64,000 nt of DNA from Nocardioides sp. zg-DK7169 (GCF_013155365.1 NZ_JABJRA010000013.1:1-64000), one strand, 5' to 3'; shown: positions 50,334 through 59,431, numbered from the stretch's first letter. The notes: generated by a model from the sequence alone, not told the origin. Program-made: numbers and translations.

Positions 50334-51367
50334 ATCTTCGCGCTCCTTGCGTCCCAACGCTTCTGGGCCTTCTCGCCCAGCAGGTTGAAGGAGAAAACAG
50401 TGAGGAACAGGAACGTGCCGGGCACGAGGACCACGTGCGGGAAGTCCTGCATGGTGCCGCCCTCACCCTCGGAGATCATGTTGCCCCAGGTGGGCTCGGG
50501 AGCCTGGATGCCGAGCCCGAGGAAGCTGAGCGAGGCCTCGGCGACGATCAGCACCGAGATCATCACGATCATCATCGAGAACACCGGCAGCATGACGTTG
50601 GGCGTGAGCTCGCGGACCATCACCCGTAGCCGGGTGGCGCCCATCGCCCGGGCGGCGAGCACGAACTCGCGCTGGGCGAAGGCGATGGTGTTCGCCCGCG
50701 CCAGCCGGATCATGCTCGGGATCGTGATCAGCGCCAGCGCCAGGGCGATGTTGCGGATCTTGGGGTCCAGCACCGTGCCGAGGGCGATCAGCAGGATCAG
50801 CGGCGGCACGGCGAGGAGGGCGTTGGTGAAGATGCCGACGACGCTGTCGACGCCGGCGCGGAAGTAGCCCGCCACGACGCCGATCGAGCCGCCGACGACG
50901 GTGCCGATCGCCACGGCGAGCAGCGAGATCACCAGCGACGTGCGGGCGCCGTAGACGGAGCGCGCCAGCAGGTCGAGGCCGTAGTTGTTGGTGCCCAGCG
51001 GGTGCTCGGAGAGCAGCTCCGGGGTCTGGTACGTCGGCGCGGTCAGCGCCGAGGCGACGTCGACGTGCTCGCCGAGCGGCAGCAGCGGAGCCAGCAGCGC
51101 CACGGTGATCAGCAGGACCAGCCAGGCCGAGCACAGCCAGACCAGGATGTCGGGGCGGCGGCCGCGCACGGCCCACACCACGCGGGACAGGCCCTGGGAG
51201 GTGGTGACGACGCCCGCCAGGACGAGCACCGCCTTGGCGAAGAGCACCAGCGGCGCGGACCAGCCGACGACCAGCAGTGCCAGACCGGCGATCAGGAGGC
51301 CGGCGCCGACGGCGCCGAGCTGGGTACGGGTCAGCGAGGACCCCTCGGGGGTCTGCTTCCTAGGCAT
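50330..51367 (-). CDS. ABC transporter permease, DppC/OppC type
   Basis: A 345-aa permease with an unusual N-terminal extension of two or three hydrophobic segments before the standard DppC core. HPLGTNNYGLDLLARSVYGARTSLVISLLAVAIGTVVGGSIGVVAGYF and EFVLAARAMGATRLRVMVRELTPNVMLPVF (EAA loop) are diagnostic. ATG at 51367 (MPRKQTPEG) gives an 8-bp overlap with the upstream permease and is preferred over ATG 51400, which would overlap by 41 bp. Membrane partner of the DppB-like subunit. Confidence 0.82.
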   Translation of the reverse strand: MPRKQTPEGSSLTRTQLGAVGAGLLIAGLALLVVGWSAPLVLFAKAVLVLAGVVTTSQGLSRVVWAVRGRRPDILVWLCSAWLVLLITVALLAPLLPLGEHVDVASALTAPTYQTPELLSEHPLGTNNYGLDLLARSVYGARTSLVISLLAVAIGTVVGGSIGVVAGYFRAGVDSVVGIFTNALLAVPPLILLIALGTVLDPKIRNIALALALITIPSMIRLARANTIAFAQREFVLAARAMGATRLRVMVRELTPNVMLPVFSMMIVMISVLIVAEASLSFLGLGIQAPEPTWGNMISEGEGGTMQDFPHVVLVPGTFLFLTVFSFNLLGEKAQKRWDARSAKI

Positions 51368-52310
51368 GAACACGGCGGGTCCTTGGGTCGAGGTAGCCAT
51401 AGGAGAGGTCGATGCCGGCGTTGACGAGCACGTAGATCGCCGCGATGACGAGCACCGAGCCCTGGACCAGCGGGTAGTCGCCCTGGTTGGCGGCGTTCAC
51501 GACCACGCCGCCCATGCCGGGCAGCGCGAAGAGGTACTCGACGATCACCGTGCTGCCGACGAGGCGGCCCATGCTGATGCCGAGCAGGGTGATGAGCGAG
51601 AACGACGAGGGGCGCAGAGCGTCCACGACGAGGATCCGCCACGGCGGCATCCCCTTCGCCTTCGCGGCGAGGATGTAGTCCTCGTTCAGCGTGCCGATCA
51701 GGTCGTTGCGCAGCACCCGTGTGAAGGTCGCGAGCTCCATCAGCGCGATGGTCAGCGCGGGCAGGAAGGAGTGGTAGAGGCTGCCGAGCGGGTCCTCGGT
51801 GATGCGCACCCACTGGGCGCGCGGGAACCAGCCGAGGCCGTTGGCGAAGACGGCGATGAGCAGCAGGCCGGCGAGGAACGACGGGACCGAGAGGACCGCG
51901 AACATCGAGGCGCCGATGATCCGGTCGACCAGGCCGCCGGGGCGCGAGGCGCTCCACATCGCGAGCGGGATCGCCATCAGCAGGGCCATCAGCAGACCCA
52001 TCGCGGCCAGCTGCACGCTGACCGGGAGGGCGCCGAGGATGCGGTCGACGACGTCGTTCTGCGGCGGGATCAGCGAGGCGCCGAGGTCACCGCGCAGCGC
52101 TCCCCCGAACCAGTCCAGGTAGCGGACGATGACGTTGTCGTCGAGCCCGAGCTCGGCGCGCTTCGCGGCGTACTCCTCAGGGCTGCGCCCGTCGCCCAGG
52201 ATGGAGACGGCCGGGTCGCCGGGGAGCAGCGAGACCAGCATGAAGACGCCGAAGCTCACGATCATCAGCACGGCGATGAGCTCGCCGATGCGAATCAGTG
52301 CTGTGCGCAT
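51360..52310 (-). CDS. ABC transporter permease, DppB/OppB type
   Basis: A 316-aa permease. GELIAVLMIVSFGVFMLVSLLPGDPAVSILG (the LLPGDP motif), LGASLIPPQNDVVDRILGALPVSVQLAAMGLLMALLMAIPLAM, FTRVLRNDLIGTLNEDYILAAKAKGMPPWRILVVDAL (EAA loop) and YLFALPGMGGVVVNAANQGDYPLVQG are standard for DppB. ATG at 52310 is placed at the family start; an in-frame extension upstream is less likely. First gene of the five-gene operon; a long perfect palindrome is 66 bp upstream. Confidence 0.83.
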   Translation of the reverse strand: MRTALIRIGELIAVLMIVSFGVFMLVSLLPGDPAVSILGDGRSPEEYAAKRAELGLDDNVIVRYLDWFGGALRGDLGASLIPPQNDVVDRILGALPVSVQLAAMGLLMALLMAIPLAMWSASRPGGLVDRIIGASMFAVLSVPSFLAGLLLIAVFANGLGWFPRAQWVRITEDPLGSLYHSFLPALTIALMELATFTRVLRNDLIGTLNEDYILAAKAKGMPPWRILVVDALRPSSFSLITLLGISMGRLVGSTVIVEYLFALPGMGGVVVNAANQGDYPLVQGSVLVIAAIYVLVNAGIDLSYGYLDPRTRRVHA

Positions 52311-52375
52311 CAGCGGCCACGTCCGGCCGGTGACACACGAGCTGCGGTTGACATCCAGGGAGTTCCCTTCGGGTG

Positions 52376-52395
52376 GGCCGGTCTCGAGACCGGCC
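52376..52395. promoter_or_regulatory. 20-bp perfect palindrome upstream of the dppB-like operon
   Basis: GGCCGGTCTCGAGACCGGCC, fully self-complementary. It lies 66 bp before the dppB-like ATG, in the 226-bp gap to the next gene. Regulator site, or terminator of an upstream transcript. Confidence 0.55.
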
Positions 52396-52536
52396 GGAGA
52401 ACGTGACGCGGGGGGACGCACGGCCAGGCCGGCGAAGATCAGACGCTAGGCCTGTGTGGTGGAGGCCACATGGGGTTTCTCACTGACCGGGAGGCGGTTT
52501 TCGGCAGGGCTCTCGGCTGTGTCGCGGCCGGAGCCC

Positions 52537-53298
52537 TCAGCCGAAGAGGGCCTGGCCGCCGTCGAGCGGGAGGGTGGCTCCGGTCAGGTAGCGCAGGTCG
52601 TCGCCGACCAGGGCCACGACCGCGCGGCCGATGTCGTCCTCGCAGTCGCCGATGCGGCCCGCGGGGATGGTCGCGACGAACTCCGCCGCCTCCTCCGGGA
52701 AGGCCTTCGTCCAGGCCTCCAGGCCCGGCGAGAGCGCGTGCGGGGCGATGCAGTTGACGCGGATGCCGTCGCGCGCCCACTCCACCGCGGCGGTGCGGGT
52801 CAACGAGCGGACCGCCTGCTTCGCCGCGGCGTACGGGCCGTACGTCGTGGGGTCCCAGCGCACCATCGCGGAGGTGACCAGGTTGACCACGTGGCCGTTG
52901 CCGCTGCGGGCCAGGTGGGGGTGGCAGGCCCGCATCATCGCCATCGTCGCGAACGGCCCGGAGACGAAGCCGCGCTGGAACTGCTCGTCGCTCAGCTCGA
53001 GGAGGCGGCCGAACGCGCCCGAGTAGGCGTTGTTGACCAGGATGTCGATGCCGCCGAGGCGCTCCGCGACCGCCTCCACCACCCCGGGGACCCCGGCGAT
53101 GTCGGAGACGTCGAACGCGAACGCCTCGGCCCGTACGCCGCGCTCGCGCAGCAGCGCGCACGTCGTCTCGAGCTTGGCCGGCGTCCGGCCGAGCACCGCG
53201 ATGTCGGCGCCCTCGGTCGCCAGTGCGGCCGCGATGCCCTGGCCGACGCCCTGACCTGCGCCGGTCACGAGTGCGACCCTGCCCTCGAGCGAACCCAC
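52537..53298 (-). CDS. Short-chain dehydrogenase/reductase
   Basis: A 253-aa SDR. VALVTGAGQGVGQGIAAALATEGADIAVLGRTPAKLE is the cofactor site, NNAYSGAFGRLLELSDEQFQRGFVSGPFATMAMM the central part, and YGPYAAAKQAVRSLTRTAAVEWARDGIRVNCIAPHALSPGLE the Tyr/Lys region. GGAGGAGG is 6 nt before GTG 53298, which is preferred over the longer in-frame ATG. Divergent from the AMP-ligase across a region rich in palindromes, suggesting joint regulation. Substrate unknown. Confidence 0.78.
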   Translation of the reverse strand: MGSLEGRVALVTGAGQGVGQGIAAALATEGADIAVLGRTPAKLETTCALLRERGVRAEAFAFDVSDIAGVPGVVEAVAERLGGIDILVNNAYSGAFGRLLELSDEQFQRGFVSGPFATMAMMRACHPHLARSGNGHVVNLVTSAMVRWDPTTYGPYAAAKQAVRSLTRTAAVEWARDGIRVNCIAPHALSPGLEAWTKAFPEEAAEFVATIPAGRIGDCEDDIGRAVVALVGDDLRYLTGATLPLDGGQALFG

Positions 53299-53351
53299 GA
53301 TGGCCCTCCTCCCGGTCGGCACGGTGCCGACCAACAGCCGCCCATGGAAGG

Positions 53352-53363
53352 CCGGTCGACCGG
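53352..53363. promoter_or_regulatory. 12-bp palindrome CCGGTCGACCGG in the SDR/ligase divergent region
   Basis: A perfect 12-bp palindrome 22 bp from the GGTGATC/GATCACC repeat at 53374-53389. The two together suggest a regulator site or paired sites controlling both divergent genes. Confidence 0.45.
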
Positions 53364-53373
53364 TCCACGCCGA

Positions 53374-53389
53374 GGTGATCCCGATCACC
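53374..53389. promoter_or_regulatory. Inverted repeat GGTGATC-CC-GATCACC
   Basis: Perfect 7-bp arms with a 2-nt centre, between the divergent SDR and AMP-ligase. A further CACCG-GAA-CGGTG repeat overlaps it at 53386-53398. Candidate operator of an unlinked repressor. Confidence 0.6.
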
Positions 53390-53492
53390 GGAACGGTGTG
53401 TGACCCCCGTCCCGGTCATCGGGAAGTGTGGTGTGCGTCGCTTCCGTGCATCGCACACTGACCGACTCCGTCCCACCAGCGATCGAGGGCAG

Positions 53493-55142
53493 ATGACGAC
53501 CGACCAGCAAGCACACGCCATGCGCGCCATTGCCGGCCTCACCGGTCCCGGCGGGCCCTTCGAGCTCGTCGAGGAGGAGGTCCTCGGGACCCGGCTGCGC
53601 GTCCACGCGAACCGGGAGCGCTCGCTGCGTGCGCTGCTGGAGCAGTCCGTCGCCCACGGCGAGCGCGACTACCTGGTCACGATGGAGTCCCGGCTCACCT
53701 ACGCCGAGCACGCCGAGCAGGTCGCCGCGCTGGCGCACGCGCTGCGCGAGGACCACGGCATCGGCCCCGGCGACCGGGTCGCCATCGCCTCGGCGAACAA
53801 CCCCGGCTGGATCCTCACCTTCTGGGCCACCGTGTCGATCGGCGCGGTCGCGGTCGCCTACAACGCCTGGTGGACCGAGCGCGAGCTCGCCTACGGCCTG
53901 AGCCACACCCGCCCCCAGGTGCTCGTCGTCGACGCCAAGCGCGCGGCGCTCGTGCAGCCCGCCGACGGGCTCACCGTGCTCACGGTCGAGGAGGACCTCC
54001 CCCGGCTGGTCGCCAAGCATCGCGGCAGCGCGCTGCCCGAGGCCACGATCGCCGAGGACGACCCGGCGGTGATCATCTACACCTCCGGCACCTCCGGTCG
54101 CCCGAAGGGCGCGGTGCACACCCACCGCAACCTGCTCGCCGTCGTGGAGTACCACCGCTACAACGACGCCCTGATGGCGGCCTTCGGCGACCCGACCGAC
54201 CCCCGCGACCGCAACCACCTGCTGGTGATGCCGCTGTTCCACATCGGCAGCCTGCACAACCTGGTGGTCACCCGCCTCGGGACCGGCAGCAAGATCAGCA
54301 TGCACCTCGGCGCCTTCGACGTGGACGCCGTGATGCGCCTGGTCGAGCGCGAGCGGGTCACCAACTGGGGCGCGGTGCCGACGATGGCCAAGCGGCTCCT
54401 CGAGCACGGCGACCTGGGCCGCTACGACACCTCCTCGCTGACCGCCTTCTCGCTCGCCTCGGCGCCCTCCAGCCCGCAGTTCAAGGACCAGGTGCGCTCG
54501 ACGCTGCCGTTCGCGGCGTCGCTGGCCGACAGCTACGGCCTCACCGAGTCCTGCACCGCCCTCGCGGTCGCCACCCCGATGGACCTCGCGGAGGCCCCGG
54601 GCACCCTTGGGCGCCCGATCATCGGGGTCGAGATCGAGGTCCGCGACCCGATGGGCAACCCGCTGCCGCCCGGTGTCGAGGGCGAGATCTGCGCACGCAG
54701 CGTCTACAACATGCTCGGCTACTGGGAGGACCCCGAGGCCACCGCGGCCGCGATCGGTCCGGACCGCTGGCTGCACACCGGCGACCTCGGCCAGCTCGAC
54801 GAGCAGGGCCGGGTCCGCCTCTCCACGCGGCGCTCGGACCTGATCATCCGCGGCGGTGAGAACGTCTACCCCGCCGAGGTCGAGGGCGTCGTGATGGAGC
54901 ACCCCGACGTCGCGGAGGCGCTCGTCCTCGGCATCGACCACCACGACCTCGGCCAGGAGGTCGCGGCCGTCGTCGTACGCCGCAGCAAGGACGTCGACGC
55001 CGAGACGCTCGAGCAGCAGCTGCGCGAGCACACCGCCACCTCGCTGGCCTACTTCAAGGTGCCGACGCACTGGCGCATCACCGACCAGCCCCTGCCCCGC
55101 AACGCGACCGGCAAGGTGGTCCGCGCGCGCGTGCAGGTCTGA
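53493..55142 (+). CDS. AMP-dependent acyl-CoA synthetase
   Basis: A 549-aa AMP-forming ligase. A3 motif [20 protein letters not shown] (about 195-214), then [25 protein letters not shown], hinge [10 protein letters not shown] (here [40 protein letters not shown]) and catalytic Lys in [13 protein letters not shown]. The family covers fatty-acid, bile-acid/steroid-acid and aromatic-acid CoA ligases; the specificity cannot be read from sequence alone. GAGG lies 4 nt before ATG 53493. Divergent from the SDR. Possibly activates a carboxylic acid handled by the neighbouring steroid enzymes, but this is inference. Confidence 0.83.
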   Translation: MTTDQQAHAMRAIAGLTGPGGPFELVEEEVLGTRLRVHANRERSLRALLEQSVAHGERDYLVTMESRLTYAEHAEQVAALAHALREDHGIGPGDRVAIASANNPGWILTFWATVSIGAVAVAYNAWWTERELAYGLSHTRPQVLVVDAKRAALVQPADGLTVLTVEEDLPRLVAKHRGSALPEATIAEDDPAVIIYTSGTSGRPKGAVHTHRNLLAVVEYHRYNDALMAAFGDPTDPRDRNHLLVMPLFHIGSLHNLVVTRLGTGSKISMHLGAFDVDAVMRLVERERVTNWGAVPTMAKRLLEHGDLGRYDTSSLTAFSLASAPSSPQFKDQVRSTLPFAASLADSYGLTESCTALAVATPMDLAEAPGTLGRPIIGVEIEVRDPMGNPLPPGVEGEICARSVYNMLGYWEDPEATAAAIGPDRWLHTGDLGQLDEQGRVRLSTRRSDLIIRGGENVYPAEVEGVVMEHPDVAEALVLGIDHHDLGQEVAAVVVRRSKDVDAETLEQQLREHTATSLAYFKVPTHWRITDQPLPRNATGKVVRARVQV

Positions 55143-55205
55143 CCGGGGTCACGACCTCCGGGGTGTCTCGTCGGCTCGGTTGCCCTCGGCGCGAAAGGAA
55201 CCCTC

Positions 55206-55952
55206 ATGGATCTCCCCCGAATCTTCACCATCCGCGAGAGCGGCCACCGCATCCACGACCCGTTCACCGCGGCCAAGTTCGCCGCCTTGGGCGAGGCGCT
55301 CCGCCTACCGGCCGGGTCGAGGGTGCTCGACCTGGCCAGCGGCTCGGGCGAGATGCTCTGCACCTGGGCGCACGACCTGGGCTTCACCGGTACCGGCGTG
55401 GACATCAGCACGCTGTTCACCGAACAGGCCCGGGCCCGCGCCGTCGAGCTCGGCGTCGCTGATCAGGTCACCTTCGTCCACGGTGACGCCGCCGGTTACG
55501 TCATGGACGAGCCGGTCGATGTGGCCGCATGCGTCGGCGCCACCTGGATCGGGGACGGTGTTGCCGGCACGGTCGAGCTGCTCAGCCGCAGCCTGCGCCC
55601 GGGCGGCATCGTGCTGATCGGCGAGCCCTACTGGCGACGGATGCCGGCGAACCAGGCGACCGCAGAGGCCTGCCACGCCACCAGCGTGGCCGACTTCTCG
55701 CCCCTGCACGGGCTCATCGAGCAGTTCGGCGCCCTCGGCTACGACGTGGTCGAGATGGTGCTGGCCAACCAGGACGACTGGGACCGATACACCGCGGCCC
55801 AGTGGCTCACGATGCGGCGATGGCTCGACCAGAACCCCGACGACGAGCTGGCAACGGAGGTACGGGCCGAACTCACGAGCGAGCCCGCCCGCTACACCCG
55901 CTACCTGCGTGAATACCTCGGGTGGGGAGTCTTCGCCCTCATGAAGCGCTGA
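55206..55952 (+). CDS. Class I SAM-dependent methyltransferase
   Basis: A 248-aa methyltransferase. Motif I is VLDLASGSGEMLCTWA (about 41-56), the acidic loop is GTGVDISTLFTEQAR, and motif III-like FVHGDAAGYV then ACVGATWIGDGVAGTVELLSRSLRPGGIVLIGEPYW. The core is a cyclopropane-synthase/UbiE-type fold with unknown substrate. AAAGGAACC lies upstream of the ATG. Same direction as the AMP-ligase but 63 nt apart, so co-transcription is uncertain. Confidence 0.75.
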   Translation: MDLPRIFTIRESGHRIHDPFTAAKFAALGEALRLPAGSRVLDLASGSGEMLCTWAHDLGFTGTGVDISTLFTEQARARAVELGVADQVTFVHGDAAGYVMDEPVDVAACVGATWIGDGVAGTVELLSRSLRPGGIVLIGEPYWRRMPANQATAEACHATSVADFSPLHGLIEQFGALGYDVVEMVLANQDDWDRYTAAQWLTMRRWLDQNPDDELATEVRAELTSEPARYTRYLREYLGWGVFALMKR

Positions 55953-56211
55953 CAGCGACGACACCACCAGAGCCGTCAGGGGCCATGGGTCGCTCTCCAG
56001 GGCGCCCCGTCGGGTTCCAGGCGCCGCCACGTCGCTGCTCAGCGGCTTCGTCCACGTCACTCGCGGCTGCTGCGATGGGCGCGTCGACTGCCGCTTCGTC
56101 CAGGTCTGAAGGGTCCCCCAGGGAGCGGCCAAGGCCGAGGTCGACGCGCCCGGGGTGCAGCGCGTCGAGCACGAGGATCTGCTCGGGGACCAGGAGAGCC
56201 TCGCCCCGGGC
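55953..56211 (-). pseudogene. Remnant of a luciferase-like (LLM) flavin monooxygenase
   Basis: Directly after the MFS stop on the minus strand, an in-frame stretch reads EALLVPEQILVLDALHPGRVDLGLGRSLGDPSDLDEAAVDAP. VPEQ(x)LDALHPGRVDLGLGR is the hallmark of the central region of LLM-class flavin-dependent monooxygenases. The expected domains before and after (about 250 residues) are missing and the frame then degenerates. No start codon or ribosome site suits it. Most likely a truncated gene left by deletion; position relative to the MFS pump suggests loss of an adjacent LLM gene. Confidence 0.55.
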
Positions 56212-57678
56212 TCAACGCCCCGCCGCACCCGCCACCACCGCGCCGGCGCGCGGCACCCGCCAGGCGCAGACGACGACCAGGAGGGCGGCGAGCAGGGTGA
56301 CCCCGTAGCTCAGCTGGAGCGAGGACAGCGAGGGGTACGTCGCGCCTCCGGCCTCGACCGTGGAGGTGGCCAGCACGATGCTCACCACCGCACCCGAGAC
56401 CGCGAGGCCCAGGGAGCGCATCAGGGCGTTGACGCCGTTCGCGGCGCCGCTCTCCCCGACCGGGACCGCGGACATCACCAGCTGCGGCAGCGCGCCCATC
56501 CCGAACGCCAGGCCGCCGCACATCACGATGCTGGCGAGCGCGAAGTGCCACGGCTCGTCGTGCCAGACCAGCGGCAGCGCGTAGGACAGCGCGGCGAGGC
56601 AGCCGGCGACGGCGAGGCTCGCCCGCGCGCCGCGTACGACGATGAAGCGGGCCGCGAGCGGGGCCATCAGCAGCATCGTCAGCCCGCCGGTGCCGATCAC
56701 GAGGCCGGCGACGACCATGTCGACGCCGAGGCCGTAGCCGGTCGAGGTCGGTGCGTTGAGCATCTGGGGGAAGGCCAGGCCCTGGGGGTACATCGCGAAG
56801 CCCAGCGCGAGGGCGGCGAGGTTGGCCCACACCATCGTCGGGCGGGCCGAGACCCGCAGGTCGACCAGCGCGTCGCGGGTGCGCAGCTCGAAGCGGACCC
56901 ACCAGCCGAGCACCACGACGACGGTCACCGCGAGCCCCACGATGCGCGCGCTCCCCCAGCCCCACTCCGAGCCCCGGGTGACCACGAGGAGCAGCGAGAC
57001 CAGGACCACCGCGAGCCCGAGCGCGCCCACGAGGTCGAAGCGGCCGGGGGTGGTGACCCGGGAGGGCGGCACCACGAGGAGCACCGCGAGCGCGCACACC
57101 GCGCCGAGCGCGCCGACCAGCAGGAACATCATCTGCCAGGAGGCGACCGCGAGGACGAGCGCGCTGAGCGGCATGCCGATCGACCCGCCGATGCCCATCG
57201 TCGCGCTCATCACCGCGATGCCGGTGGCCATCTGCCGGGCGGTCAGCTCCTCGCGCATGATGCTGATGCCCAGCGGGATGGTGCCCATCGCCAGGCCCTG
57301 GAGCGCCCGGCCGGCGACCATCGGCAGCAGGCTCGAGGACGCCGCGCACAGCAGCGAGCCGAGGACGAGGAAGCCGAGGTTCGCCAGCACGACGCGGCGC
57401 TTGCCGACCATGTCGCCGAGCCGCCCGCTCACCGGCGTCGCGACCGCGGCGGCCATCAGCGTCGCGCTCACCACCCAGGTCGCGTCGGCGGCGCTGGTGT
57501 CCAGCATCCCGGGCAGCGAGGGCACCAGCGGGAAGATCATCGCCTGCACCAGCGCCACGCAGATCCCGGCCGCGCACAGCACGGTGATCATCGCCCACGG
57601 CGCCGGCGCGCGCCGTACCCCTGAAGCGGTGCCGCCCGACGCCCGTCGGGCGCGGGGGCGGGCGCTGCTGGTGCTCAC
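56212..57678 (-). CDS. MFS transporter, DHA2 (EmrB/QacA) type
   Basis: A 488-aa, about 14-helix MFS exporter. Motif A is GRLGDMVGKRRVVLANLGFLVLGSLLCAAS (about 84-113), and motif C-like GIGGSIGMPLSALVL is in helix 5. The second half (PTMVWANLAALALGFAMYPQGLAFPQML) follows the DHA2 pattern. Function: proton-coupled efflux of drugs or hydrophobic compounds. GTG 57678 is 7 nt after the thioesterase stop, so the hsd4B-paaI-MFS genes probably form an operon; export of steroid-like or acyl compounds is speculative. Confidence 0.82.
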   Translation of the reverse strand: MSTSSARPRARRASGGTASGVRRAPAPWAMITVLCAAGICVALVQAMIFPLVPSLPGMLDTSAADATWVVSATLMAAAVATPVSGRLGDMVGKRRVVLANLGFLVLGSLLCAASSSLLPMVAGRALQGLAMGTIPLGISIMREELTARQMATGIAVMSATMGIGGSIGMPLSALVLAVASWQMMFLLVGALGAVCALAVLLVVPPSRVTTPGRFDLVGALGLAVVLVSLLLVVTRGSEWGWGSARIVGLAVTVVVVLGWWVRFELRTRDALVDLRVSARPTMVWANLAALALGFAMYPQGLAFPQMLNAPTSTGYGLGVDMVVAGLVIGTGGLTMLLMAPLAARFIVVRGARASLAVAGCLAALSYALPLVWHDEPWHFALASIVMCGGLAFGMGALPQLVMSAVPVGESGAANGVNALMRSLGLAVSGAVVSIVLATSTVEAGGATYPSLSSLQLSYGVTLLAALLVVVCAWRVPRAGAVVAGAAGR

Positions 57679-57685
57679 TCCCGGC

Positions 57686-58312
57686 TCACCGGGGGCGCGG
57701 CATCAGGGCGTCGATGAACAGCCCCTCGGTGCTGACCAGCACCTCTCCGTCGCGCTCGATGGTGCCGACGGTCCAGATCTTGCGCCCCTCGACCCGCTCC
57801 TGGCGCCCGCGGACGACGAGGTCCTCGTGCAGCGGCACGGGGGCGTGGTAGCGGACGGTGAGGGTGCCGGTCATGCCGGCGGCACCCGCCCAGGCGTTCG
57901 CGACGCCGAGGGTGTGGTCGAGCAGCAGCGCGCTGACGCCGCCGTGGACGCAGCCGGGCGGGCCCTGGTAGAGCACCCCGAGCCGGACCGTGCCCGACAC
58001 CGAGCCGTCCTCCTGGCCGACGAGGTGCAGCGGGGGTGCGAGGGCGTTCTCGGGACCGGTGACCGGGTCGTGGCGGGTGGCGCCCTCGCCGGACCACATG
58101 TCCACCATCCGGGTGTCCAGCGCCGGGGTGTGCTGCTCGACCTCCTCGCTCAGCGCGTCGATGCGGCGCGCGACGTCGTCGAGGTCGACCGCGGTGCCGC
58201 CCCCGGTGCGCAGCAGCGCCTCCGCGAGACGTCGTACGGCGGCGACGGCGGCGTCCACGCCCTCGTCGAGCGAGGCCGCCGAGCACTCGCGGAAGTCCTC
58301 CCCGGCGACCAC
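57686..58312 (-). CDS. PaaI-type hotdog acyl-CoA thioesterase
   Basis: A 208-aa protein with an N-terminal helical segment and a C-terminal hotdog domain: GPPGCVHGGVSALLLDHTLGVANAWAG (active-site region, about 123-149) and GTLTVRYHAPVPLHEDLVVRGRQERVEGRKIWTVGTIERDGEVLVSTEGLFI. Hydrolysis of a CoA thioester is expected, perhaps to relieve CoA sequestration in steroid side-chain degradation. GTG at 58312 is 1 nt after the hsd4B stop (TGACGTG), so coupling is strong. Confidence 0.75.
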   Translation of the reverse strand: MVAGEDFRECSAASLDEGVDAAVAAVRRLAEALLRTGGGTAVDLDDVARRIDALSEEVEQHTPALDTRMVDMWSGEGATRHDPVTGPENALAPPLHLVGQEDGSVSGTVRLGVLYQGPPGCVHGGVSALLLDHTLGVANAWAGAAGMTGTLTVRYHAPVPLHEDLVVRGRQERVEGRKIWTVGTIERDGEVLVSTEGLFIDALMPRPR

Positions 58313-58313
58313 G

Positions 58314-59186
58314 TCAGCGCACCCGGGCGGTGGCGTGGGTCAGGACCGGCTGGTCGTCGCGCTCGGGGCAGGTCGCGGAGAGCAGGAGCTCCTGGCCCTC
58401 GCGCCACACGGCGGTGCGGATCGTCTCCCCCGGGTGGAGGGAGCCCGAGAAGCGCACCGAGATCGACTCCAGACGGGCGGCGTCCCCGTCGAGGAGGCCG
58501 TCGACGATCGCCTTGGCGACGATGCCGTAGGAGGCCAGGCCGTGCAGGATCGGGCGCTCGAACCCGGCGCTCTGCGCGAACGCGGGGTCGATGTGCAGGG
58601 GGTTGAGGTCACCGTTGAGCCGGTAGAGCAGCGCCTGGTCGGGGCGGGTCGCGGACTCCAGGACGTGGTCCGGCTCGCGCTCGGGCGCGGCCCAACGGGT
58701 CTCCGGTCCGGGCTCTCCGCCGAAGCCGCCCTCGCCGCGGGCGAAGATCTGCATGCGGGTGGTCCACAACGGCTGGTCCTGCTCGTCGCGGGCGTCGTGC
58801 TCGAGCACGATGACCGCGGCCTTGCCCTTGTCCCAGACCTCGGCGACCCGGGTGAACTGGCGCGCGCTGCCCTCGGCGGGCAGCGGGCGGTGGACCGTGA
58901 GCGCCTGGCCGCCGTGCAGGATCCGGCGCAGGTCGATGTCCATGCCGGGCAGCCGCAGCTCGGGCGCGCTGGCCTCGTCACCGGCGGAGACCCCCTTGCC
59001 TGCGACCATCGCGAAGGTGGGCAGCACCTGCAGCCCACGCTCGAAGGTGTAGGCCAGCTCGGGGTCGCTCGCGGCGTCGCGGCCGGCACCCAGCGAGAGG
59101 TGGTAGAGCAGCACGTCGCGGGGGGTCCAGGAGATCTCCCGGACCGTGGGCTCCGCGCCCAGCGCGGTCGCGAGGTCGATGGGCAC
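58314..59186 (-). CDS. hsd4B: Hsd4B-like MaoC hydratase (Rv3538 type)
   Basis: A 290-aa double-hotdog enoyl-CoA hydratase. The first part MPIDLATALGAEPTVREISWTPRDVLLYHLSLGAG and VLPTFAMVAGKG, together with EVWDKGKAAVIVLEHD, ARGEGGFGGEPGPE and LLYRLNGDLNPLHIDPAFAQSAGFERPILHGLASYG, match Rv3538 along its length. Hydrates the unsaturated CoA ester of the steroid C17 side chain. Partner hsd4A is divergent, 245 bp away. GTG 59186 follows a 21-codon upstream ORF by 3 nt. Head of the operon with thioesterase and MFS. Confidence 0.85.
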   Translation of the reverse strand: MPIDLATALGAEPTVREISWTPRDVLLYHLSLGAGRDAASDPELAYTFERGLQVLPTFAMVAGKGVSAGDEASAPELRLPGMDIDLRRILHGGQALTVHRPLPAEGSARQFTRVAEVWDKGKAAVIVLEHDARDEQDQPLWTTRMQIFARGEGGFGGEPGPETRWAAPEREPDHVLESATRPDQALLYRLNGDLNPLHIDPAFAQSAGFERPILHGLASYGIVAKAIVDGLLDGDAARLESISVRFSGSLHPGETIRTAVWREGQELLLSATCPERDDQPVLTHATARVR

Positions 59187-59189
59187 GGC

Positions 59190-59255
59190 TCAGCCCTCCG
59201 CGCGCGCGGAGGAGGCGGCCCCGGCCTCGAGCAGGGGCGCGAGGTTCGGCGTCAT
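59190..59255 (-). CDS. Possible 21-aa leader peptide before hsd4B
   Basis: ATG ACG CCG ... TGA encodes MTPNLAPLLEAGAASSARAEG, ending 3 nt before the hsd4B GTG. No good ribosome site. May be a translated leader that couples to hsd4B (the hsd4B start lacks its own Shine-Dalgarno), or chance. Confidence 0.25.
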   Translation of the reverse strand: MTPNLAPLLEAGAASSARAEG

Positions 59256-59431
59256 GGGGCTACGGCACCACCCCGGGGGCGGCCGGGTCGACCGGTGGTC
59301 CCACTGACTGGACCCGCGGCCCGCTCAGCGGGATCGTCCCCGGGGCGCGTGCACCGCTCACTCCTAGGGTCGCCACGACCCGGGGGCCGGGCAGCGCCCG
59401 CCCCGACGAGCATCAGAACAGGAGTGTGTCG

